The notes under the pieces: model-generated | Databases searched by the model: none | Told to the model about the DNA's origin: nothing | The model's input: only the letters and a program-made list of their open reading frames with translations | Shown: positions 47,201 to 60,425 of the stretch, piece by piece | Layout of the letters: each line of letters starts with the position of its first letter | Position numbering within the stretch: the first letter of the stretch is position 1 | Origin: Nyssa sinensis | Lineage: Eukaryota > Streptophyta > Magnoliopsida > Cornales > Nyssaceae | Direction: 5' to 3' | DNA: 64,000 nt | Assembly (NCBI GenBank): GCA_008638375.1 | Contig: CM018049.1 | Location: 2,840,643-2,904,642 of the forward strand | Program-made: the position numbers and the translations under genes

Positions 47201-48427
47201 TATATAAACAACATAAAACCCCAATCTACCACCCTCACACCCAATCACATTTCATGTAACACCTCAGCCCTATTTGTGTATATATATATATAATGACATG
47301 TGTATATATGTATATATATGTTGTGCGTGTGTGGCAGACACTAAGTGTGTTATGCGTGTGTGTAGTGAGCGAGTAGAGAGAGAGAGTGAAGAAGAAAAAG
47401 GATGAAGAAGAAGAAAAGAAGAAGAGGAAAAAACTGCATGCATGGTTGTCCCAACTTGGGGGAGATCACCAACCAAGTTTGGAGAACCAAACCTAGAGAA
47501 GACAAGAAGAGGAAGAGAGAGAATCAAGAGAGAAAGGTAATTTCTCTCTCTACAATCCTTCTACTTTCAACTACTATTTTAGTGTATTAATAACATGTAT
47601 GCACGTGAAAATGAAAGAGGATGAAAAATAGAAGGAAATCACACAAAATTGGCTTAAGAAACCCCTAAGAAACCTAAAACCCGAAACTAGGGAAATTAAA
47701 AGCTTAACCTAGCTTAGTTTAAGCTTTAAGATAAATGCATGGCTTGAAAGATCATAAAAGAGGAGCATTTTGCAAGTTTAATCATAAAAAATGGGTGAGA
47801 AACCATTGAGAAACAATAAGTTACAATTAGGGGAAGAAAAATTGAAAACTTGTAATTAAGCTTGATTTGTGGTGCTTTAGGATCAAGAAAGTGTTCCCCC
47901 CACTTCCAAAAGTTCATAGTAAAAATTTGGAACCAAAACAGTGGGTAAAACCCTTCAAAATAGGAAAAGAACTCTCATCGGAAAGTCGGGCCCTCGCTGG
48001 AGCCCGATTGTGATCTTCTATTTCGACAGCTTAGCTAAAGTATAACCTAAATGTAAGATTGGATATGAAATCCCCATGGAAATTTGATTTGAACCACGTT
48101 TAGTTTACATCGAAAATCAACCAGTGATGGCTGCCGACGTAGGAATAGGCCACCGGAACCTTCGCCAGAGAAGTAGGGAAGATGAACAGTAGATGGGTCA
48201 GGTCTCGGGTCAGAACCTGCCCAGGCGCACACACGGATAAGTGGGACGGTGTCATTTCGGCCTAAAGGATTTTAAATTTTAAAACAATATAAGCCTGTTT
48301 GGCTACGAGGTTAGAAGTTCGATTGATAACCCCACACAAAACAGGGATATCTTATCCCTGGAGTTACGCCGTGTCCTGCTGTTTGGCATTTGAAAAATTA
48401 TAAAATTAAGGGGAGCCGCAGCTCCCT

Positions 48428-48492
48428 AATTTTGAACCCTTGATCTGCGCGCGTGTGAAACTTAACCCCAAGCATGTGGCCACTATGCCAGC
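48428..48492 (-). other. Second tRNA-like A-box/B-box module in LTR H
   Basis: Minus strand A box TGGCATAGTGG (48490-48480), an exact TGGCNNAGTGG match, then 52 nt to GGTTCAAAATT (48438-48428). Antisense to the LTR. Confidence 0.6.
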
Positions 48493-49489
48493 TTCACACA
48501 TGTGAATATTATGAACTGAATATATATATATATATATATAATATAAAATAAAAGAATTAAATTAATTTAATTTGGTAAGATGTTTTCGATGCCCAAATGA
48601 AATAAAAGGATAGTGAAACCCAACATTTTTGGGCATTCCAAACTCAACGACAGAGTCTGATTTGTGAAATTTAATCCCAAAAATTAAGAGACATAAAATG
48701 TAAAAATTATCATTTTACCCGTAATGATGCCCAGAGCCAATTTAATATAAAAAGTAGTCTATCCTAACTATTTTAGACGTTTTGGAATCAGTGGTGAGGT
48801 TCGTTAAGCTTAAATAAATTTTGAAAATTATGTAACAACAAATAAGGTAATACCTATTATGCCCCGAGCATTAATTTAACTATAAAATGAATTAGAAAAA
48901 GAGGGCGGGACCTAACTTAAAGTCTAAGGCTACTAGACCAACGAATAGAATTCGTCGAGGAAAATTTAGTTACAAAAATAATAAGTGGCCGATAGTAATG
49001 TCACAGTTATGTTCTAATACGAAGTTACGTGCAGTTGAATTGTGAATCCAGGAACTAAAGACAAAAGAAAAAAGATTAAGGAAACAGACTGAAAGTTTAA
49101 GGTGAATCCGACATCTTAAATCAGTGGTATTTTATCTCTCATTTGAAGAACGCCCCTAAGTGTTTTATCTCCTGCTTAAAATGCTAAATTATTTTGTATC
49201 TTGAATCAGTGATATTTTATCTCCTATTGAAAAAAATGCCTAAGTGTTTTACATCATGTTCAAATGTCTATCTTATGGAATTCTATATCTGCTCAAATGT
49301 TTATCTGCACTTTGTGAAATATTCGAGAACTATGATCTTTATGTCTAGATTTTGAAATTGCATTCATAGGTACTGATTTGGAAAATGTCTGTAAACCATG
49401 GCACCCATTCAATGACCAAAATGATTTGTGTGAACCAATTTGACTACGTAACCTAAATCATACTTGTTTTGAATCCGATCATGTGTTTG

Positions 49490-49890
49490 TGTGAGACCTA
49501 CCCATGTGGCGCTCTAACTCCTGTAATGAGACCTACCCACATGGTGCTCTGACTCAATGTGTAATTCGATTCTTGTGTTTGTTCAAGGCTTACCTATGTG
49601 GTGCTTCGACTGTTGATAAGAGTTAGCCACATGGTGCTCTAACTCGATTTCTTGTGTCTAACCGAGGCCTACCCATGTGGCGTTCTGACTCTTGATGAGA
49701 CTTACCCACTATGGCGCACTGACTCGATTCTTGTGTCTACACAAGGTTTACCCATGTGGCACCTGACTCTTGACGAGACTTGCCTGCATGGTGTTCTGAC
49801 TCGTTGTGGAATTCATGTATGAGACTTACCTACGTGGCACTCCGACTCTTGATAAGACTTACCCACTTAGTGCTCTAACTCAATATGTGA
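49490..49890. repeat. ~40/80-bp minisatellite in LTR H
   Basis: About ten copies of ACCCATGTGGCGCTCTGACTC, alternating with longer spacers such as GATTCTTGTGTCTA, giving an ~80-bp dimer period. Confidence 0.85.
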
Positions 49891-50687
49891 TTCTTCGATG
49901 TGTGTAATATGTGCTTGTTATCCGTCTCATGTTATCCATTATTCAAAATATGATTTCAGAAGTACCTTCTCATGTGTATTTGTCATTCATTATTATGTTA
50001 TCCGTTCTATAATTAATTATCTGAACCATGTTTTAAAAATTCATATGTTATTATACATTTTGTGAACAACTCTCTATTATCTACTATGTGACTTGATATT
50101 CGAATTGTGTTATTAAAAAAACGTGTTTTAGAAATGCTTCTATTATATCTGCTTGAACCTTCGATATGCTTTATACGTGATCCATTTTTGAAAGCATGTT
50201 TTAAAACATTCTTGTATATATGCTATCTGTTTGAAGAAACTTGGTGCCATTGCTATTTTGTGCAGAACTCTGTCTTTTCAAAACCTGTGACAGGATGCAG
50301 GAATTACTTACGAGCTTAGTGAAACTCATATGGATTTATCCAACATATTTCAGATAATTGAATTGGCATGGAGGTAGCAAAGTCCACACCGTATAGCTGA
50401 TAGCGTGAATGTAATGGATCTTTTGCACAAGGATCGAGGTTTCATCAAACCCAAAAATACATCATATGATTACCAAAAAGATTCCATTTCCCATCCTTGA
50501 GTATCCTTTATAAATGATTGGTGTTAAATTAGTTATCAAATGAGTTACATATGTGTAGCTTCCATATTTAATATAAAAAAAAAAAGTATCACTCTCGTGT
50601 AATTCATTTGATTTTGTACGGCCTGTCTGAGCGACAGTGTCGGTCACTGCCCCTAATCCGCATATGGTGGGTTTCGGGTTCGTGACA

Positions 50688-52580
50688 GAGTGGTATCAGA
50701 GCAAAGGTTAATGGTCTTTGGGAAAGACCAAATCGTAACTGAAGTTGAAGTTTCTTGGGTGATTAGGATAATAAATGATCAATAATTCTTGGGAGACGAT
50801 AGTATGGCATGATTTAGGATAGTAGACTTATTAAAGATTCTTAGAGTAGTCTTTTACCCCAGTAATTGTTTCTTTATATGACAGTCTATTTTTGAAAGTA
50901 TTCTTAATTGTAATATCATATTTGGTTCACCGTGAACCTCCCACATCATCTTTGATCAATTCAGATCTCAAAGTTTTATGACTTTTTAATTTATAGCCAT
51001 TATTTTTGTTTCCCTTACCTTTGCTCAAAAGGTTATTCAATGTCTAGTTTTTCATACCCATCATATTCGGTTTTTCATCTTATGTTACATTTTTCTCCCC
51101 ATTCGTTATTCAATTTTTACAAATTTGTTCTCTCAGAGAACTCATTCAACTATATAAAGAGTTTCTTGTACATTCTATGACTTTAGAGCCTTAGAGAACT
51201 CATTCAACTATATAAAGAGTTTCTTGTACATTCTGTGACTTTAGAGCCACACAATGAGGTGATTAGTCTCATTTGTAACAAAACATTTAATAGCATACTA
51301 GCACTTATTCATTTGCAAGTATTGTTATTCATAATCTTGTTCGTTTTGGACTTCATGTCATATTTCAGGGTTGTTTACATCAATTAACCATCCTATTATT
51401 TTATCGTTACATTTGACATTCAAGGTTTATCAAGATTATGTCAAGCTTTTCCCACTATGGAAGTTCTCAGCTTCTTTAGTATCACAGATTTAGTTATTCT
51501 TACTTTCTACCTCAATCACAGTTGTTCTCATAGTATCTCAAAGAATTATGTATCACTTTATCATAGTCGTTGTCCTCACCAATTTTCTAGACATCATGCC
51601 ACAAGTTCCGTCCCTTTAATTGTCAGATCACATTGATCCTCAAAAGTTATCCAAAGTCATTAATCATTTACCTTTTGGAATAAATTCAGCTAACTTAATA
51701 AAGTACCGCCCACAATTGGGTGGTATCGTCACCTAGATCGACAAGATCCATTGAATTTTCCCCAATGATCTTTTATCATGTGTTAGCCTCCTTTTGGAAT
51801 CATTACATTTCATAATGTTCACTTTGAAAGTCTCGCTTATTCAAGAATTGTCTCCCAAGGCTTTGTTCGCCTTTGCCCTATTAGGGTCTATCTATGACTC
51901 ATTCAAGAATCCTTACGTTTCTAACATATCATTAATCCATCTGAAGTCCCCAACTCTTCATGTCACTATCCAATAAGTCTTTCTCAAATTATCTCTCATA
52001 TAGATTTGTTGTTAGATCACCGATTTCGCAAGATTTCACAATCCCAACTCCATGTCACCCTATATCTTCCCAAAGAGCATTAACTGTTGTCCTTGTTCAA
52101 ATGATAGTTTCCCTCAATTCACTGATCAATTTATAGCTCAGATATCGAGGAGTCATCAACCTCGATATTGGTATGATTCTTCCCAAGAATCATTAACCTT
52201 TGCCCCGTAAGCATACTACCATCTCCCAAAAGTCATTATGCATTTGATCATCTCAATCACCCTAGAATCATCAAATTTAGTCATAGCATAGTCTTCCTTA
52301 AAGACTATTAACCTTAGTACCTAAACACGCTATCATCTCTAAGAATCACCGATCATTTACTCATTAAAATCACCCAATAGTCCACAAATCCAATACTGGT
52401 ATGATTTTTCCTAAGGAATCATTAACCTATAGCTCTAATATGGTACTTGAATTCTCAAGATCATCAACTTTGCTTATAAGCCTACTATTTCCTCTCGAGA
52501 ATTATTGATTGTCTGATCATCCTAGTCACCCAAGAAATATCAACTTCAATCACGACTTGGCCTTTGCTCTGATACCACTC
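50688..52580. mobile_element. Two chromovirus 5' leaders joined head to head
   Basis: The plus-strand primer site TGGTATCAGAGC is at 50691-50702. A minus-strand copy, also TGGTATCAGAGC, is at 52576-52565. Past each site the leaders match for over 100 bp (AAGTTTCTTGGGTGATTAGG against AGATATTTCTTGGGTGACTAGG-like sequence). Between them 1.7 kb of AT-rich sequence has no gag; it includes a ~57-bp direct duplication near 51137-51245 and phrases such as AATCATTAACCT repeated from 51650 to 52450. No coding sequence supported. Confidence 0.75.
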
Positions 52581-53366
52581 TATCACGGCCCAAAACCCTA
52601 CCCTACACGGATTAGGGGCAACGAACGACACTGCTACTCGAACAGGCCGTACATAATCAAATGAATTGCACAAAATGATAAATAATTTATTTCTTTCTTT
52701 TTCTTCATATCAATAAATTATAATCACTGAATCATTTAATGCGAAAGCTACACTAATGTAATTCATCTAATCACAGACCAAACTCCAACAACCATCAATC
52801 AAATATCTCCAAGTAGCATTTTGATCATCATGATTCACTAATTAAGTCTAACATCACTATCAATGATACAATATTACAGATACCTATTAATTGGATCAGC
52901 TTTATAGAGTACATGTTCAATTTACGACTTGGAGTTCACATCATCAATATTGCTCGCAAGCATGCCACTAACCCCATCAGTCGCGTCATTTTGTTTCTTT
53001 CCTTATAAGGCTACCTGAAAAACAGTTATAAATATAGAGTGAGCTAACTTAGCTTAATAAGTAAATTCCATTGCTCTGCCATGGGACATGGTTAGTTTGG
53101 GTATCAAGATACAGCCAAATGGTAAACGAAATAATAGATATCAATAACCAATCACAAATGAAAACAAATTAACCAAGGTGACCCGTGTGTCCAAAAGGCA
53201 CATCCCAAGGCAATAGAATAAGCAAATCAACAATAAGGATTGGCCTATACAATAGTTAGCTGCTACAAATCACAAGATAACAATTCGAGTCCAAAGATAG
53301 GCAAGTAAGCATATCATCAATCAAATAGTATATCAACAGATAATCCAAGGACAGGCTTATAAGGCA
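52581..53366 (-). mobile_element. LTR I, first part (inverted partner of LTR H)
   Basis: Starts TATCACGGCCCAAAACCC (one change from TGTCACGG) beside the minus-strand primer site. The first ~110 bp, including CGGATTAGGGGCA and GGCCGTACA, match the inverted end of LTR H. From ~53030 it resembles LTR B near 7370 (GTAAATTCCATTGCTCTGCCATGGG). Interrupted by the solo LTR at 53367. Confidence 0.75.
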
Positions 53367-56300
53367 TGTCACGACCCGAAACCCACTCTGTGCGGATCTC
53401 GCATCGCGACCGCCACCCTTAGGTCCGGGGACCCTTGGGCGAAGGCTCACATAGGCAGCGGTATCGAATAGATGTGCAACATACGTTTTGCGGAAGCGTG
53501 CAAAACTTTTTCTTTTCTTTTCTTATTTTTAAATTACGCACATCCGTCCGGTACTGTCGCGCCATACATAACATACATGGTTACACATTCAGAGTATAAT
53601 GAAAACTTAAAGACTTAATACATTAATACAATACATATTCGGTTGCCCTGAGGGCTTATTACATATTCTTACATTGTCTACTAATACAAATGTACTACTA
53701 GAGTTCATAGGTTCTTCAAAAGAAACTACTTAAACATATCTTCCCAAAAATAGCTAGACTCATCGTCATCGTCCTCAAGACCTTGCCTGCTGTGAATCAC
53801 CTGAAAGGGGGGTCCGAACAAAGTCCGGGTAAGCTAATCTAAGCTTGTGAGCAATTCCAGTATTCGTCATAGGGTTTTCAATTAGCAGTGGTTTAGTACA
53901 TAAGAGTTTGTAAAATAATCACCGCCAATTGTTCGTATACTTTGAATACAGAATATATGCATTCCTTAAAACATGTAGCTTTGAAACATTTAAAGTATTC
54001 AAGCTAAACTCATACTTCGTCAAATCGAGTATATAACTCAAAACATATGCATTTCATAAAACAATTAGCTTTGAAACATTTAAAGTATTCAAGCTATACT
54101 TATACTCATGAACTTCAAAACATATAACATAACATGTATTTCTTAAATAGAGTATATAAACTCAAAACATATGCATATCAAAAATGAGGGTAAAACCTGC
54201 TTCCATTTTCAAATCATTTGTCATCTTATCGCTTCCATTAATGGAATCCGTTTCGAACCGGACTCCCATCTTACTTATAAATGGAGATATCTCAGTGCCT
54301 GGGGGACTAGGTCCTGCTACCGGGCATTTGACAGTCAATTGAGTTCGTATGTAACCCAAAATCTCATTATGTTTTTATAGATTAATTGAGTTCCGTACAA
54401 CCCAAAAATCTGTTATTTATAAATTCGGCTGAGTTTCGTACAACCCAACCAAAAATCATGGTGCTTAGGCACAGCTTTTCTTACATTCAAATACATTTAA
54501 TACATGATTTCTTCAAATAGGTGTTTCTCATAAACATTTAAAACATCATGTACATAATTTCATAACAAATCCTTTAAATGCTTGATATAAACAAATTCAG
54601 AACACTTTACATAATTTGGCATTTAAAACTTTAGACATGCTGAAATATATTTTAAGAAAACCATGACAGAAACCATTCACTAAGCATGTCATAATAGAGT
54701 TTATAAAAATAGAACAATTTAACTGAATCATGTAAATACTGAATTCGAAATTTCAAACACTTCATATCTTTGCATTTAAAACCTTTTCAAATCCATGGAG
54801 TTAAATCTCCACTTCAAATACAAGGTTACTCACCTTGGTCCTTTAGGGTTAGTGCTAATAATGCGCTTTCCCACTTTCCTTGTAGTTCCTAAGAACAATT
54901 TATAAATATCTCATCAACTTCACATTCATTGTAATATCATCTCGATATTCCTTAACTTATGCTTAAATTGTATTAGATCTTAAAACGATTTCATAATTTC
55001 CTATGTACTTAACTTAACTCGTACTCTTAACCTATGACACAATTAATGTGTTAGGAATTGAATTTATTTCAATTTATACTCTTCTGGTAGCTCCATAAAT
55101 TTTAATTTAATTTATTTACTTCACATGTTTATATGTCGTGTCTTTTCATACTTTATTTCTTCGTACTTGCCTTAGTTTAATACCTCGGCAATATTTCAGT
55201 CTATAGTCATCTGACAGATGCTATTCATCAAATTTTATGTCTTTTTATTTTAGACACTTCTTTTGGTCGAATAGACTCTATTATTGAGTCCAGAGTGTCG
55301 AAGAAAGTTGGTTTAGGCTTTCTTAGAATTTAATTCGGGCTTTTATATGTAAAAGGGCAAAATGGTCATTTATCGTTTTACGTGTCATATTTTTCTGTAC
55401 TCCGTTTCGTAATTTGGACTCCATTTTTGAGTCCGGGATGTCAAAGAAAGTCAATTTAAACCTTCTCTGATTTCATTTTGGCTTTAGGGGTACCAGGGGT
55501 ATTTTGGTCTTTTTACCCCTTTATGTGTCCTTATTTTTCGGGTCCCGTCTCATAAAACGGACCCTACCATTGGCTTTAGAATATCCGAAATAGTAAGGAT
55601 ACACTATTCCTATGCTTAATTTGGACTTCATTTGCTCTATTCATGACCTAAGGGTAAAATAGTAATTTTACTTATTTATTAAATAATTAAATTAATTATT
55701 TAATTATTTTTCAGGGGCTTAATTGCATAACATTTCCCTCAGTTGGGCCATAGTAGAGTTTCTTAAAACAGTTGGGGTCAAACTATAAATAGAGGAAGTC
55801 TTGGTTTATTTAATTTTAAATAAATCAGAAAACCAATTGGTTCGATCCAAGAATAAGTGAACCGGTCCGGTCTGGTTGTAAACCAACCGGTCTATCCGGT
55901 TTTGTGCGTGTTGCTGACGTCGTGATGACGTCAGCCCTATCGTTTAAAAGATTTAAAACCTTATTGAAACGCTGTCGTTTCATTTATTCGGTGGCAAGCC
56001 CAGAGGCTGCCACGCGTCCGAGTCGACTCAGCCTTAATTTAAAACCGAGTTAACCCGTCTTCTTCTTCCCCACTTCGAACCCAACTGTTGCCCTAAATCC
56101 CGACTTCAAAAACCTCCATTTTCGTGGAGTTTGGCTCAAGAATTCTTGACTGTTTTCAATCAAGAATGTTTCTAATACATAAACAATTCATTTGGCATTC
56201 GTTGGAAGGATTAAAACTGGTTCGTGTGCTTGGTTTTGGGTTTGATAATCCCAACCTGTAAGCTGCTCGTAAATGCTCATTTCTAAGCTAAAACCCTTCG

Positions 56301-57110
56301 GGTTTGATCCTTTATGATCTATTTTTCATGTAGTTTTAGTTTTCATTTTGATATACTCGTTTTGGGGCGATTTTGGAAAGTTGGTCCCCAAACCCGAATC
56401 CTGCAACTTCACATATAGGGTTTGTTCCATAGGTTTTGTGGTCGCGGCTAGGGTTTTTCATGACCCTCATGACCTCTTCGTGAAGCCCCTATGCTTTATT
56501 TTTGATATACTTGCCAACGTTTCAGACCTGTATTAACCCAGGTCCTACAATGGCTGCTGTTCTGGGTTTGCATTTCCTTGATGTTTTTAAAGCCTAAAAT
56601 CATGCTTGACATACTTATAAACATATATCTATCATCATATGTGTGTATATAATTCAAGAAAAATTTCTAATACATCATAATTCTAGAGAGAGAAACATGG
56701 AAATTTTCCAAAATTCTCACCTTTTAGGTTGCTGTTCTTTCCCCTTTTTCCTCTCTGGTTCTTCCTCTATTCTCCTTCTCTGCTTCCTTAAGTGGTCAAG
56801 CATGCAAGTCATGCATTGGTTTCTTTTTAAATAAAGGAAACCGACTCTTCTTTCTCTTCATTTTCTCTTTCTCTCTCTACACGTTTGCAGCCTCTATTCT
56901 TGACCTTATCAACCCATCTTACACTCCATTAATTCTGCTTTTTCATTTTTGGCAACTTACATTAAATGGCCCCTGATATTTTTTGTGTTATATGTATATT
57001 ATATATCTACACACACAACTCATCTACACACACTCACACACAACAAGCCGACACACACACACCCATTCACACTATTGTTCACCTATCTTAGATATTTTAG
57101 GTTTTTATGA

Positions 57111-57141
<31 letters not shown>

Positions 57142-57401
57142 CCTACTCACATAGACATTTAAAGATATTTAATATATTTATGTACATACATACATACATA
57201 CTTGATCACATGTACATAACACACATTTCATGTGTGTTATTGTGTGCCATAATAATAAATCACAATTAAAAATGATTATCTTAATTAATTAATTTAAATA
57301 ATTAATCAATTATTCTCTTGAGTGTAAATATCTTTACACTAATTTTCTTTAATTTCGTAATGCGTGCCATATGACCCGGTATCTCGGGTCGGGATATTAC
57401 A
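53367..57401 (-). mobile_element. Solo LTR, 4.0 kb, TSD aggca
   Basis: Plus strand starts TGTCACGACCCGAAACCC and ends CGGGTCGGGATATTACA. TSD aggca is at 53362-53366 and 57402-57406. Contains three dyad units (55265-55670), a TGACGTCG/TGACGTCA pair (55915-55933), GAAACGCTGTCGTTTC at 55965, and TA/CACA tracts near 57000-57200. Uninterrupted by coding sequence. Confidence 0.95.
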
Positions 57402-57406
57402 AGGCA

Positions 57407-57949
57407 TATCTGTAATCAAATAGTACATCATCAACATATCCAAAGATAGGCTTGCAAAGCATATTAATAATCCAATAGTGCATCATCAGAATATTAATAA
57501 ACGAAATAAGATACTAATAGAACAGATGCTGTCACATATAGGGCCTGGCATACCCTTCAAAAGTGCTCATCCAGGTCCACTCCCCCTTTTGGACAACTAG
57601 ATAGCACTAGAGCTCTTTGTACATATATCATGTCCTTTATAGACTAGGTGTTGGGTATCATTCCCAACAACCGACCTGTAGGTCCATAAGCAAGCTGTGA
57701 ATCAGATGGATGTTGTGACTGATCACAACTCTAGGCACTCATAATAATATCATGATAGTAAAATTCCACAGACGATGCACATATTTGTGGAATAACAAAT
57801 TCTCAGTAGTGAGAGGCATAAAAAATTTCCAATATCCAAGCAAGCATAGAAATGGATAAAAAATCACGCAAGGATATTAGCAATCAAATTCTCAACAAAT
57901 CCACAATGTAGAACAAGCATCAAATTGTGGAGATCAACAATGTCAAAAT
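57407..57949 (-). mobile_element. LTR I, second part
   Basis: Continues 52581-53366. It resembles LTR B up to the AGCATCAAATTGTGG phrase (8205 in LTR B, 57910 here), then stops where an unrelated repeat begins. Confidence 0.65.
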
Positions 57950-58774
57950 TTGGTGTGCTATTGCAGGCAACCAAAAAAATAAAACCTAGACTCCTAAAAA
58001 TATATGTAGTAGTGGGAGTAAGGATCGTTCCCATGGAGAGTATCTAGCCTAGTTTTATGCTATGTGAACAATGATGGGGGGTTTAAGTATAATGAAAATA
58101 ATTTAAAAAAAAAAACAACTAAGGAACAATTCAAATTAAAGTATTAAAATCAATCAAAAGAACAAGTATTGGTCTAAGTCAACATCTACCATCAAAATTT
58201 TACAACTGATCATCGATGCAGATATTTATCAATTCACACTTTGAATATTCATCATTGGAACTATTTTCCTATCTCTCCTTAGTTGTAGTTAATTAGAAAA
58301 CAAGCGATCTAATTAACCATAACTACTAAACAACCCAAGAAAAGCGCTAAAGGTTTAATCTAGTAGTAGCTTTAAGAATTAGAAAGATTGATGAAGCTAA
58401 ACAACACAAGCACAAGCGGTTGTATTTAATTTAGTCGAGTGTTCTTCCTAAGATCTAGTAATTTCTGACGTAGCAAATCATTAAATCTTAGTTCCTTTAT
58501 AAATTAGAGTGATCAAACAATTACGGATTTGATATCTAACCTAACAGTAGATTGCAATGAATAATAAACTAGTAGGCTTCCTAGAATTAAACGAGACAAT
58601 CATGAAAATAAGCACAGAAGAACATTTGATACTCAAAGCATAAATTGAACAATAAAAACAAATTAGATCTCACAGTTTTATTAATTTTAAGGCTTCTGTT
58701 TCTTTCGACCAATTACAAAAATTTAGCCACGCACGGCCATGAAAACTTGAAGTAGAAGTTTTTTAGAAAAAGAG

Positions 58775-58818
<44 letters not shown>

Positions 58819-59138
58819 CATGCAAAATCTGATGCTATCTCTTTTTACACATTAATTTAGTGTTGAAAGCCTACTAGAACTCCTAAAGATATTCTAAATA
58901 TTATCCTAAAATAAAAATATCCAAATCTAACTATAAAAAGGAAAGTATTAAAAATAAAATAAAGTCCTAATATAACTAGAAAAATGGTGTTTTCAGCTAG
59001 AATTTTTTAGCACCAGTCTGAAATTTCCAAAAATAAATCACGTGGACCCGCGTATTAGAATTTCGCGTAGCTAAGGAACGTCAGCAATGTAAGTGCAGCA
59101 ACTTCAAGCCCGATGTTGACCTTGATGCAGCCAGAATC
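57950..59138. repeat. Unclassified repeat
   Basis: AT-rich, no coding sequence. Begins near TTGGTGTGCTATTGCAGGCA and has GGATCGTTCCCATGGAGAG, similar to GTCGATTCCACAGGGAG at 63263. The order of phrases (bounded leader, then AT-rich body) is alike in both places. Contains (GA)n at 58780-58816. I cannot name the family. Confidence 0.4.
58780..58816. repeat. (GA)n microsatellite
   Basis: About 18 GA dinucleotides. Confidence 0.97.
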
Positions 59139-60050
59139 TGTCACGCTTTGAATTTCCACGAATCCGGGGGTGAGCAAAATAAAATAAGAAAAGTAAATGA
59201 AATATGATTTAATGGATTTAATTAAACATGCATTCATTCTCCATCAATATATAAGCGTGTAAAGTACATTCAATAAACATATCTCTCATGTCAGTTGGGC
59301 TTAAGCCCTTACATTACAAAATACACCCCATGGGCCAAATATATTTCTAAGTCCTTTTTCCCTCCTTCCTTTAAGACTTTTCAAGTCTCAAGTGCCAAGA
59401 GTGTCATCTGTAATGTGATATCCCACGAATAGGTCAGCTCAACTACTGGTATGACACAATACTAATGCAAGGAACAAAATTAAGGCGTGGCATGTGCAAG
59501 TGTACATTTATATCTATATGCCATTCAAACTATCCATACATCAATGCAATGCATTATCAATATACATGCCACACCCATGCAAACTCTATGCCACACCCAT
59601 GTCTCACTTTACGGACCTCCTCGCTGGCATGAGTACCAATTGTATGTCTCACTTCATGGTCTATCCCCGTTGGCATGAGTACCAATGGCCAATTTTGGGT
59701 TTTTCACCACAAGATCTACACCCTCATAATGCACAGCACCAAATGCTCAACCCACACTATGTTTCAAGGAATTACACCATGCCAATATGCTCTGATCCCA
59801 CCATGCCATAATACAATCTTAATGAAACATTTATCCACACATGAAGCATGCTTTAAACAATTCATTTCACTTAAAGCAATAATAACATTTAAATCAAAAA
59901 ATTCCTTCCTCATGTATATATGCTATACATATTCCAATTAAAAACATGCTCAAGTTATACATTCACAATTTTAACAATTCTCGAAGAACATAAATCACAT
60001 ACTGTGCCAACACATGGAACGTACATACAATCATGGTTCACGTTTATCAC
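59139..60050 (-). mobile_element. LTR fragment F
   Basis: Starts TGTCACGCTTTGAATTTCC. Aligns with 2950-3660 and with LTR G. Cut at 60050 by a second copy of the same family; flank atcac is the likely TSD. No gene. Confidence 0.65.
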
Positions 60051-60425
60051 TGTCACGCCCCGAATTCCAGCGAACTCGTGGCGCGACTGACGAGGCGAAA
60101 GGAAAATAAAATAATAAAGAAATAAAGGACAATCTAACAGATTCAACTCAAAACCTACATTCATTTCCTTTAATGTACATCCATGTAAAGCACGATCAAT
60201 AAAAACATTCAACATGTCATTCAGGCTTAAGCCCTTATACAATATCAATACATCTCGAAATATGCTCCCAAGGGCCAAGATCATTCTAAGCTCATATCTC
60301 TTCCACTCTGCAAGACTTCCTCAAGTCTCGAGTGCCGGGAACGTCATCTGTGGGGAGTTATCCCACGTATGGGTCAGCTCAACTGCTGGTATGATATAAT
60401 GCTAATGCAAGGAACAAAATTAAGG

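Larger units (their letters stand above)
47206..50687 (+). mobile_element. LTR H, second part
   Basis: Continues 21737-22108; together ~3.85 kb. It ends GGGTTTCGGGTTCGTGACA at 50687, directly followed by the primer-binding site. Contains a purine-rich leader with donor-like AAAGGTAATTT at 47537, a second tRNA-like module, TA tract at 48524, dyad units at 48640-48900, and a minisatellite at 49490-49890. TGTAACACCTCAGCC at 47250 looks like an LTR start, but the sequence reads through. No gene. Confidence 0.75.

Noticed and set aside
47250..47275. A separate LTR starting TGTAACACCTCAGCC
   Set aside because: No polypurine tract or duplication lies before it, and LTR H reads through from 21737-22108 to 50687 with sensible length and order.
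52485..52673. Open frames in the head-to-head leader region
   Set aside because: Short, without gag or pol motifs, and spanning the primer-binding site and LTR edge.
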